Below are positions 35,819 through 42,975 of a DNA stretch of 46,599 bases, piece by piece. The stretch comes from Cytophagales bacterium. Lineage in GTDB: Bacteria; Bacteroidota; Bacteroidia; Cytophagales; Cyclobacteriaceae. The translations under genes and the position numbers were made by a program. The notes beneath the pieces are model-generated. The model did not search any database, was not told the DNA's origin, and saw nothing but the letters and a program-made list of their open reading frames with translations. Position 1 is the stretch's first letter. Each line of letters opens with the position of its first letter. The DNA lies in contig JAKSDQ010000077.1 in NCBI GenBank assembly GCA_022360015.1, forward strand, positions 1 through 46,599. Reading direction: 5' to 3'.

Positions 35819-36490
35819 TTATTGAAATAAACATACCGACGATATCATCAAAGCGGTCATGGTACGGATAGAGGGAGAAAATCTGATGACGGAAGGCTCT
35901 GAAAAATACTGCTCTATTCTTTCACGAATTTTGGTCAGGGCAGCGATCATGTGATTTTTGACGGTATTAGGTGAAATATTGAGTTGCTCGGCCACCACAT
36001 TATGTTTCATGTGTTGTTCCCGCACCATTTGGTAGACAAGCTGGCACTGTGGCGGCAATTGCTGAATAACGTTTTCTACGAAGGCCTCCAATTCCTTTCC
36101 TATCATTAAATCTTCCGGGTTAACATCCTGTACCGAACTCTTCATGTGATCGTACTGGAATGTATCGAAAGAAGCCGGGTTTAAAGAAACCAAACGAATT
36201 GCCTGATTACGTACGGAGGCAAATAGATAAGATCGTAAGTCCCTAATCCCGGACAAACCTTTGTTTGATCTCAACAAATTATAAAATACCTCCGATACGG
36301 TCTCTTCAGCATACCGCTGAGAATTTGTGAGCACTAACGCATAGGCAAAAAGACGGTCAAAGTAACATTCGTAAATGTCCGCAAATAATTTTTGTTGGTC
36401 AGTATGTAACGGACGAACTTTCAATTCAAGATTAGTTATGCACCATGTTACTGTTTTAGTTTTTACAAGAAAGTAAAAATAAATTAACAT
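35819..36490 (-). CDS. ECF-type RNA polymerase sigma factor (PUL 1)
   Basis: From the first in-frame ATG at 36490 this is a 223-residue protein. A later TTG (before KVRPLHTDQQ) would give about 200 residues, nearer the family norm, so the start is uncertain. Region 2 is seen at FADIYECYFDRLFAYALVLT with EETVSEVFYNLLR. Region 4 is seen at IQQLPPQCQLVYQMVREQH with AEQLNISPNTVKNHMIAALT, a helix-turn-helix. It ends in a short hydrophobic tail (TALMISSVCLFQ), as some Bacteroidota family members do. It should direct transcription of PUL 1 from about 34.6 kb when released by FecR. Confidence 0.92.
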   Translation of the reverse strand: MLIYFYFLVKTKTVTWCITNLELKVRPLHTDQQKLFADIYECYFDRLFAYALVLTNSQRYAEETVSEVFYNLLRSNKGLSGIRDLRSYLFASVRNQAIRLVSLNPASFDTFQYDHMKSSVQDVNPEDLMIGKELEAFVENVIQQLPPQCQLVYQMVREQHMKHNVVAEQLNISPNTVKNHMIAALTKIRERIEQYFSEPSVIRFSPSIRTMTALMISSVCLFQ

Positions 36491-36945
36491 TACAATGATT
36501 TCAACCGTTTTAGATAGCTGTGGCTTGAAGATTTGCCTCAGACAATAGCACCGGCGCCCTATCCAATCCCGGTGATGATTCAGGAAACAGAACAGCAATG
36601 AAATAATTAATCTCGATGCATTAACAAATGCAGGGTTTAGTCATCGATCGTCTACTTTTGATTTTATCAGACCTCAGCCACAGATTAAAGCTTGTTTTTG
36701 AGAAGGCCGGTTGGCTTTACTGCCTGCCTACAATAGTACCTTCTTTTATGGGGGGTAAAAGCTTTTTTGACGAAGCTTAAGATTAACCTTGTCGAACCCC
36801 ATATTTTCTTTACCTAAAAATTCAGTTCATAGGATCCTACCCATACGGTGATTGGAACTGTTGCCATGGAAAGGAGTAAGCAACAATAGTGGTGATAAAA
36901 ACAAAATTCTATGCATTGAACAATGGTAGTGCGCAGTGTACTTTT
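36491..36945. other. Gene-free spacer upstream of the PUL 1 sigma gene
   Basis: I see no gene here. The stretch must hold the promoter of the sigma gene and the end of the transcript from the 358-residue gene. Weak features are a TTGTTGC/GGCAACA hairpin around 36863-36889 and two AAGCTT copies near 36759 and 36774. No clear -7 box or terminator stands out. Confidence 0.5.
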
Positions 36946-38022
36946 TCAAAAGTTAACTCCTAATATCAACTCAAAACCTAGGTCTCTTCGGTATACTTCG
37001 GAAGTCTGAAACTGTTGTAAAAAATCAGCTCCTATGACGATCCCGAAATTTTCCCATGGGATAATTCTTATTCCTTGACTGGCACCCACACCAATAATAA
37101 AATTCGATGAATCATCACCAGCTATATTTTCCAGCTCTTCGTACCCAAGCGGTGTACTCAGGCTTAAAGCGGCATATATACCCGGAATTAGTTTTTTATA
37201 CAAATAGTAGAATCTTGGACGAATAATTCTTAAATCAGCAGACTCATATCCTCTGTCCCTGGCAGAATTGGATTTAACATTTTCATGTTCATAAGAAATT
37301 TCATAGGGTAAAATAAAGCCTTTTTTACTATCGACAAATCCGGTGTAGCCTACTGACCAGCCTTCATGATATGTGCTGTTCATCGCTTTTACCGTGATTA
37401 AATTGAACCACTTTCCCAATTTTGAATTAAATCCGGGTGCTGGCCCTTCTTCCGGAAAATGCGTTGGCTTGGTTTCTTTACTATCCTTTTGATAATGATC
37501 GACAAAAGCCAGCATACAGTACTCCAACGCTGCCCTGATTCTTTGTTCATGTGTATGAAACAGGTTTTCCCTATCTATGAGTGCAAAAACCTGGTCTTCA
37601 TTATGCTTTATACTGAAAAGTTCATTCATCTCCCCTGTATTTTTTTCAAAAAAAACCAAAGCCACATGTGCTCTTGCAATCCCAACAATACCATTATTCA
37701 TCCTTCTTTTTGACTCCTGAACATTCAAGGCATTGATTTTGAGGTAGATTGGCCGCTTGTTTTCCAAATGAGGGAATGAAGCATCTGCAAATTCCTGTAC
37801 CGCTTTCGAAGCCCCTCCATGTAATTTCAGACAGACCTTATGGCCATCCGGGTCTTTGAGATGCCCCAGTTGCTTCTCCTTTCTGTTGTCAATCACTTCT
37901 TCTATGTAAATGGATTGATCTTTCACCTCAAAAGGAACCGTTTTTAACAACACATTTTCCTGGGCATAAACCTCAACGCAAACCAGGAACAACAGGCAAA
38001 AATACAAGTGGTTATACTTCAT
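36946..38022 (-). CDS. Secreted protein of unknown function with barrel-like C-terminus
   Basis: This 358-residue protein uses the ATG at 38022; a GTG directly before it is less likely. It has a signal peptide (about 1-20, ending VEVYAQ). The N-terminal half (about 25-170) is a mixed domain with a HGGASKAVQEFADASFP stretch that I do not recognise. The C-terminal half (about 190-358) consists of alternating strands (YEISYEHENVKSNS, FIIGVGASQGIRI) ending in LGFELILGVNF, a typical outer-membrane end. It starts 6 bp after the stop of the lipocalin-like gene, so the two form an operon. Confidence 0.7.
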   Translation of the reverse strand: MKYNHLYFCLLFLVCVEVYAQENVLLKTVPFEVKDQSIYIEEVIDNRKEKQLGHLKDPDGHKVCLKLHGGASKAVQEFADASFPHLENKRPIYLKINALNVQESKRRMNNGIVGIARAHVALVFFEKNTGEMNELFSIKHNEDQVFALIDRENLFHTHEQRIRAALEYCMLAFVDHYQKDSKETKPTHFPEEGPAPGFNSKLGKWFNLITVKAMNSTYHEGWSVGYTGFVDSKKGFILPYEISYEHENVKSNSARDRGYESADLRIIRPRFYYLYKKLIPGIYAALSLSTPLGYEELENIAGDDSSNFIIGVGASQGIRIIPWENFGIVIGADFLQQFQTSEVYRRDLGFELILGVNF

Positions 38023-38031
38023 CACAACTGA

Positions 38032-38427
38032 TTATTTACACGATACATAATGCGCTTCAAACTCCCTGTATTCATCCACATCGTACATCAATACCAATGT
38101 TCTTGGTGTAGCATGGACGATATACATTTTTTCCAATACACCATCATCATGCTTCATTTCTATATAGGTACCATTGGTATTTAACATCCAGGTACCTTTT
38201 CCTATTTCACCTTCGGTCTTTAACTCAAAAGTCATATCCTCTTTCAAATTAATATAATCTCCCTGTTCTATTTTGGGAACTTTATAGTAGTCTTCTTCAT
38301 CTGCATATTTATCCAGATGCCAGGTATTGAATAAATCATTTTTATCAATTTTTTGAGCATAAACTCCATGCATTGAAAAAAATACCGATACAATGAACAG
38401 GCAAGCTGTTTTTATATTGTTTGTCAT
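38032..38427 (-). CDS. Secreted lipocalin-like small protein
   Basis: This is a 131-residue protein from the ATG at 38427; the earlier ATG at 38460 would add eleven residues before the signal peptide and is less likely. The leader ends HGVYAQ at about 25. The remainder fits a lipocalin-like eight-strand fold, with the typical start LFNTWHLDKYADEE and strands MTFELKTEGEIGKGTWML and TLVLMYDVDEYREFEAHYV. Such proteins bind small hydrophobic ligands or serve as periplasmic accessory subunits. It precedes the 358-residue barrel-like gene by 6 bp and follows the amine oxidase after 135 bp. Confidence 0.75.
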   Translation of the reverse strand: MTNNIKTACLFIVSVFFSMHGVYAQKIDKNDLFNTWHLDKYADEEDYYKVPKIEQGDYINLKEDMTFELKTEGEIGKGTWMLNTNGTYIEMKHDDGVLEKMYIVHATPRTLVLMYDVDEYREFEAHYVSCK

Positions 38428-38562
38428 ATTTTTTTGGTTATAAATTTTGCCCTGGCCCATATAACTGGTAGCGACACTCGCACCAAAACTTCGGTGTTAC
38501 CATATGAGAAATGAACCGGCGACCCTCGAACCGTCCAACATTTACTCAATTGCGGGCATTTT

Positions 38563-39726
38563 TCAATCTGTAATTTTATCAACTGTCTCTTTGGCTGCCT
38601 GCGTGGCTGCTTGCACGCTTCCCCAGTCATCACCGGAAGTATAAGCTTCTCCTGCAAAATAGATTTTATCCGCAACCGGTTTAGACAGTGTTCTTACCGT
38701 CTTCCAGTCTTCATAGTCATTGAGGTAAGCTCCTTGTATGTAGGGTTCTTTCGACCAATCCTGAACAATGTGATCGATGTAATTGGGTGTGGCTCGATTT
38801 GAAAAAATCTTATCCAACTCATTCAGAATGTAATTTTTCAAATCGTCATCATCGAATGATGTGTAGTTTTTTGCAGGTGTACCTACAGCAAACAAACCCA
38901 ATATGTTTTTATCAGTATTCTGACCGTATGCTGCATCGAAATAGGAAACCTGACCATCTGTTTCAGGAGTTATTTTGAAATCTATGTAAGTAGGGTAAAA
39001 TCTTTCGGAAAACGTTAAGAAAACTTTAATGCCGTCCCAAACCACAGCGTTGTGTATGGCTTTTAATTTGTTTTTTGGTAACGGTGGGGTGAATTTGACA
39101 GTACCATTTTGAATTATTTTTAGTGGCACCGTTACAATTACTTTATCTGCCGTGTATACTTCACTTTCCGTGCTGACCATTACCTTGCTGCCTGCGTAAT
39201 CAACAGTATTTACAGCCGCATTACAGACAATATCCTGAGATATGGAAGGGACAATATGTTCGTCAAAAAAATCGAACCAGGTGCTATTCACAAATTTTCT
39301 ATAATTAAAGGACCCCAGATCACTTAATAATAATTTGTTATTTTTCCAAATACCATATGCATCATTTTGGTTGTATCCAACAGTATTGACATCCACAGAA
39401 ACAGCATCGTCGTTAACAATCTTATCAAAAATACTAGTGCTAACGGTCAGCCACTCAGCCCCTAACGGAATTGGGAAGTCCGCAAAGTCATCTGTCTTTT
39501 TTATTCTCCCTCCGTAACCCGGGCTAGCTTCCAGTATTTTGAAATCAATCCCTTTTTGCTTCAGTAAATACCCGGCCGAAAGCCCTGCAGCTCCGGCACC
39601 GATTACAAGGACCGTGCTTGAAGAAGTGCGATCAGAAATATGGCGATTTGAACTACTATAGGCTGGAAAAGCAGATATATGCATTCCCAGAATTGAGGCT
39701 GCTTTTAAAAATTCTTTTCTGGTCAT
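38563..39726 (-). CDS. Flavin-dependent amine oxidase
   Basis: This 387-residue protein starts with a leader (MTRKEFLKAASILGMHISAF) that resembles a Tat signal but has RK instead of the twin RR. The FAD-binding fold begins at TVLVIGAGAAGLSAGYLL (GxGxxG), followed by EASPGYGGRI. Later motifs are TADKVIVTVPLKIIQ and the closing flavin contact DKIYFAGEAYTSGDDWGSVQ. It oxidises an amine or a related substrate to an imine with oxygen as acceptor. At 387 residues it is shorter than most monoamine oxidases. No neighbour reveals its substrate. Export is possible but unproven. Confidence 0.9.
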   Translation of the reverse strand: MTRKEFLKAASILGMHISAFPAYSSSNRHISDRTSSSTVLVIGAGAAGLSAGYLLKQKGIDFKILEASPGYGGRIKKTDDFADFPIPLGAEWLTVSTSIFDKIVNDDAVSVDVNTVGYNQNDAYGIWKNNKLLLSDLGSFNYRKFVNSTWFDFFDEHIVPSISQDIVCNAAVNTVDYAGSKVMVSTESEVYTADKVIVTVPLKIIQNGTVKFTPPLPKNKLKAIHNAVVWDGIKVFLTFSERFYPTYIDFKITPETDGQVSYFDAAYGQNTDKNILGLFAVGTPAKNYTSFDDDDLKNYILNELDKIFSNRATPNYIDHIVQDWSKEPYIQGAYLNDYEDWKTVRTLSKPVADKIYFAGEAYTSGDDWGSVQAATQAAKETVDKITD

Positions 39727-39995
39727 TTAATACAGCTTTTGTATTGTATTGCACAGCATGAAAGATAACGTTGTATCTATGAATTGTAACTTTTGGTTGG
39801 TGTATTTGCCTCGCAGGGCCAGGATTTTATACATAATGTCAGAAACGTTTATTTAAGTTAAAAATTCTTTTTCAAGGAGTACGTCACCACCTTCCCCTGA
39901 TTTGTGTGTCGATACCTCCGGACTTTTGTTTACTCATTCAAAGTTGATTACCCATGAATCAAGAATGTATTATAAGAGAAAATTGCCTTGTGTTT

Positions 39996-40043
39996 CATAC
40001 GCTATAACAACGACACATAAGCGTTTGTTAGCCATGATGTATG
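39996..40043. repeat. Imperfect palindrome, possible recombination or repeat element
   Basis: An inner stem pairs GCTATAACAACG (40001-40012) with CGTTTGTTAGC (40022-40032) with a bulged base. An outer stem pairs CATAC (39996-40000) with GTATG (40039-40043), with an unpaired CATGAT between. The layout recalls folded single-strand sites such as attC, but the end motifs do not fit the attC consensus. Confidence 0.3.
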
Positions 40044-40249
40044 CTTTTATTTTCAGATACTGTTTTATACAGTTACGACACTGGTTTCAGGTAATCGGTT
40101 GGCACGCCTGAGCGGATTAATGTAAGCTTTTTTTGGTTTGACCTATAGGAACAGACACTACTTGAATTTTTCGGCTTCTTTGAGCAAAGTGAGTGAAGGT
40201 ACTTGTCAATACCTTGACAGTAGCCCTATTTTATCTTTAAATAATCCTA

Positions 40250-40260
40250 CCCCCCCCCCC
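40250..40260. repeat. Homopolymer run of eleven C
   Basis: An uninterrupted C11 lies in gene-free sequence between the fucosidase and the amine oxidase. Such tracts slip easily. It does not sit in a reading frame or in a recognisable promoter spacer here, so a switch function is not supported. Confidence 0.9.
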
Positions 40261-40439
40261 GGTGGAGCCCTTCAATCTACTGCGCTTTTCAGGTACATTT
40301 TTCGTAGGATCAAAATGATCTGCAAAAAAATAATTTCAGATCAAATTTTTCAAGTATAATGTAACAGTCCGGCCTTTTAAGCGCAGCCAAAAAAGACTGA
40401 GAAAATCGGATTAAAAAACTATATTTTTCGAATCCTTCG

Positions 40440-42614
40440 TTATTTTTCTTCCTCAAAAAAATCAATTTCGGCAATAGCGGCCAGCCGGCTGCCTCCTGCT
40501 ATTGCCTTGGCCTGTACGCTGATGTACCTGGTTTTTACAGGCCGGTTGAAATAATGCCTTCTCGGTGTTGGATCGTTAATCAGGTTACCAAATTCAAATG
40601 CTTCCCGGGCCACCCACTTTTGACCATCAGCACTGATTTGAATTTCGCCCTTTTCTATCATACCCAGGGTATTCTCTGTTTGGGGGGTATAGGCAAACCC
40701 TTTGAGCATATATTCTTTTCCCAGGTCAATTTCCAGATAATGCCGGCTGCCCTTTTGCCCTGATAACCAATAGGTATTGGCATCTGCATCGAAAGCTTTT
40801 GTTCCCTGGTGTTTATCTTGCGCTCCATTCGATGCAATCAATCTCCAGTCCTTTTTGATCACACCGAACAGGTTGGAGGCTACGCTGCCTTCCTGATTTT
40901 TAACAAATGCACATGCTTTGACTTCACCGGATGGCACCATGAATGGCGCTTCATAGCGCTTTGCGTTCTTAGTAGGTGTGGAGCCATCCAAGGTATACCT
41001 GATTTCAATGTCCCTGTTGATATTTCCGGCTATGTCTTCTCCATGGGGTTTCCATCGGAAAGTATGCTGCTTAGGTTGTATGCTAACCATTCCATGGATA
41101 TCTCTTTTGATGGAAACCTGCGGTGGACGGGTTTTATAATAGTGGGCCGACACAGCGGAAATAGCCGGTTGCAGCCGGGATTCCAGTACCCGGAGCCTGA
41201 ATTTTTGGGAGGTAACTTCGGGAAAGCGAAGTATCCTTTTATAGCCTATATTGGTTCCCGATGCAATTTCTTCCCAATCATCATCTATCCAGGCATCCAG
41301 CACATGCTTTTCGACCCTTTCACTATGCGTGACGATAGCCTCTCGAATGACAAAACGGTTGATAGTAACGGGTTGGGGGGTGTTAAATTCTAAGGGCCTA
41401 CTGTTGTCGGCTAATAATTCATAACTTTCCTGATTGCCGTCCAGTATATTTGCCGGCCCTTTTGCCTTGTCCAACAGATTTTTAGCATACGTTTCCTGTA
41501 TACGCCGTCCAACCTCCTCCAAAACTTTAACATCTGCCTCAGAAAACCTGCCTTCCCGGTTTGGTGGGATGTTCAACAGAAAAATGCTATTTCCTCCAAC
41601 CGACCTCTCGTAAATGTCAAAAACGTCATCTGCACTGCGTACTTTTTGATCTATCTCATCCCTGTAAAACCAACCCTCCCGTATCGAAGTATTAGTTTCT
41701 GCCATTTGATAATGGAGATATTTTCCCTGGTAGAGCTCATCCCGGCTCCCGAGAGACGGAGCGGTAAGATCGGGGAAACTGTTCATTTCATCCGGATCGT
41801 CCTGATAGGGGATAATATTCCATTCGGTATCCCTGGTTTTCCCGGATTCGTTTCCACACCAGCGAACATCCTGCTTTCCGAATACAACAGCCTCGGGCGC
41901 CAACGTGCGAATAAGCGCTTTCCAGGCTTTGTAATTATAGGTTTGACCTCCTTTTCTTTTGGGGTGGGCCCCGTCAAACCATACTTCATGAATAGGGCCG
42001 TACTCTGTAAGTAGCTCAAATAACTGGTTAAGAAAGTATTCGTTATAATCATCCACCACAAATGTAAAAGTGGTTTTATTTTCAAAGGGGCGGCCTGCAA
42101 CCGGTCTCGGGATGATCCGCTCCGAAGGCTCGCTAAGGTTTCCATAAAGTCCCTCAGGGTTCTCTATTTGATACAGATCGGCAGGGGATAAGTAAACCCC
42201 TAGTTTGAGCCCATACTTTTCACAAGATTGTGAAAGTTCTCTTAGAACATCACCTTGTCCGTTCCGGAAAGGGGAAGACATCACCCCATGCCGGGTGTAG
42301 CGGGTTTGCCACAGGCAAAAACCATCATGGTGTTTGACAGTAAGGATTACTAATTGCATGCCTGCGGCTTTCATGGCTTTGCACCATTGGTCCGTATCCA
42401 GGTTTTGTAAATTGAATATGGCGGGATCCTCCATTCCCGATCCCCATTCCATTCTGGTAAAAGTATTTGGCCCGAAATGTATAAAGGCAATGAATTCATT
42501 TTTCAAAGCTGCATATTGGTTGGGTGTCGGTACCACATGGGCCGCCTTGATAATGATTGAATCTTTGGAATCAGTATCAGCGATTTTTGCAGTGCTGGCA
42601 GTAGGGATCAACAA
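40440..42614 (-). CDS. GH29 alpha-L-fucosidase with accessory carbohydrate-binding domains
   Basis: The continuous frame from a TTG at 42614 gives 724 residues. The catalytic barrel fills about 25-400: FIAFIHFGPNTFTRMEWGSG, VKHHDGFCLW (residues 93-102) and the nucleophile Asp214 in HEVWFDGAH. A chitobiase-C-terminal/FN3-like domain follows (about 505-590, IEIRYTLDGSTPTK), and then an F5/8-C domain (about 595-724, KAFDADANTYWLSGQKG). GH29 enzymes release alpha-linked L-fucose. Upstream in the same frame, 42615-42680 encodes a clear lipoprotein signal (LFYSLFLITLISC), but no in-frame ATG or GTG exists there: the ATGs at 42682 and 42691 are one base out of frame because of a run of nine A. The working start is therefore unclear. 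Second gene after SusD of PUL 2. Confidence 0.9.
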   Translation of the reverse strand: MLIPTASTAKIADTDSKDSIIIKAAHVVPTPNQYAALKNEFIAFIHFGPNTFTRMEWGSGMEDPAIFNLQNLDTDQWCKAMKAAGMQLVILTVKHHDGFCLWQTRYTRHGVMSSPFRNGQGDVLRELSQSCEKYGLKLGVYLSPADLYQIENPEGLYGNLSEPSERIIPRPVAGRPFENKTTFTFVVDDYNEYFLNQLFELLTEYGPIHEVWFDGAHPKRKGGQTYNYKAWKALIRTLAPEAVVFGKQDVRWCGNESGKTRDTEWNIIPYQDDPDEMNSFPDLTAPSLGSRDELYQGKYLHYQMAETNTSIREGWFYRDEIDQKVRSADDVFDIYERSVGGNSIFLLNIPPNREGRFSEADVKVLEEVGRRIQETYAKNLLDKAKGPANILDGNQESYELLADNSRPLEFNTPQPVTINRFVIREAIVTHSERVEKHVLDAWIDDDWEEIASGTNIGYKRILRFPEVTSQKFRLRVLESRLQPAISAVSAHYYKTRPPQVSIKRDIHGMVSIQPKQHTFRWKPHGEDIAGNINRDIEIRYTLDGSTPTKNAKRYEAPFMVPSGEVKACAFVKNQEGSVASNLFGVIKKDWRLIASNGAQDKHQGTKAFDADANTYWLSGQKGSRHYLEIDLGKEYMLKGFAYTPQTENTLGMIEKGEIQISADGQKWVAREAFEFGNLINDPTPRRHYFNRPVKTRYISVQAKAIAGGSRLAAIAEIDFFEEEK

Positions 42615-42691
42615 ACCGTCGTGCTTGGTGCAGGAAATTAAAGTTATCAGAAATAAACTGTAAAAAAGGTTTTTTTTTCCATTGCTTTCAT
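42615..42691 (-). other. Out-of-frame start and A9 slippery tract of the fucosidase gene
   Basis: The minus strand reads ATGAAAGCAATGG, then nine A (42670-42678 as T on plus), then CC. From the ATG at 42682 translation stops after 11 codons. With one more A it would run MEKKNLFYSLFLITLISC straight into the fucosidase frame. The lipobox context and the AAAGCAATG start shared with SusD show that this was meant as the start. Options are a slip-controlled tract, a young inactivating mutation, or an assembly error. Confidence 0.75.
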
Positions 42692-42731
42692 GTTTTTAAT
42701 GATGGAATCTTTGCAGAAATAGTTTCCAATG

Positions 42732-42842
42732 TTAGAAATCCAATCTGGCTTCAAATTTGTCGTTTTTAATTTGTTCATAGAAACTTCTCCAATCCTCGGT
42801 TGCAGTAAATACCACTTCGATACGCTCGCTTGCCCATGGCAA
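42732..42842 (-). pseudogene. Possible C-terminal gene remnant
   Basis: A stop-bounded frame encodes about 36 residues with protein-like composition, including WASERIEVVFTATEDW and EQIKNDKFEARLDF, then TAA. There is no good start, and a TGA lies directly upstream. It looks like the tail of a lost gene. I cannot name the family, and a chance frame is possible. Confidence 0.25.
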
Positions 42843-42873
42843 TCAGTAACACTTTCATACTATTTTATTCAAT

Positions 42874-42881
42874 CAAACCTA
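42874..42881 (-). promoter_or_regulatory. Possible -7 box before the fucosidase
   Basis: The minus strand reads TAGGTTTG, a TAnnTTTG match about 190 bp before the fucosidase ATG. A TTG lies 13 bp upstream, closer than usual. It lies just after the DUF4091 stop at 42976, so the fucosidase could be transcribed on its own. Confidence 0.3.
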
Positions 42882-42975
42882 TGATATCCTAAAACAACAT
42901 TCTACCGCATATTTGATAAAAAGTGATGAAATCTTAACCTCTGGTAAAAGTGTCTTGTCATATTTTATATCGAAT

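Larger units (their letters stand above)
39727..40439. other. Gene-free spacer with hairpin and poly-C tract
   Basis: No frame in these 713 bp looks like a real gene on either strand. It holds an imperfect palindrome at 39996-40043, a run of eleven C at 40250-40260, and a small hairpin with T-rich end at 40317-40348 (TGATCTG/CAGATCA). It separates the fucosidase end from the amine oxidase start, so a promoter for the latter should lie near 39760. Confidence 0.5.

Noticed and set aside
38500-38545. A tRNA T-arm-like GGTTCGAGG on the minus strand after the amine oxidase
   Set aside because: No acceptor, anticodon or D-arm can be built around it, and the T-stem does not pair well.
39996-40043. 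An integron attC site
   Set aside because: The ends do not fit the paired core motifs GTTRRRY and RYYYAAC, and there is no integrase or cassette array.
39902-40359. Two plus-strand frames of about 70 codons in the spacer before the amine oxidase
   Set aside because: Their composition is irregular, they match no pattern I know, and one includes the C11 tract. They look like chance frames.
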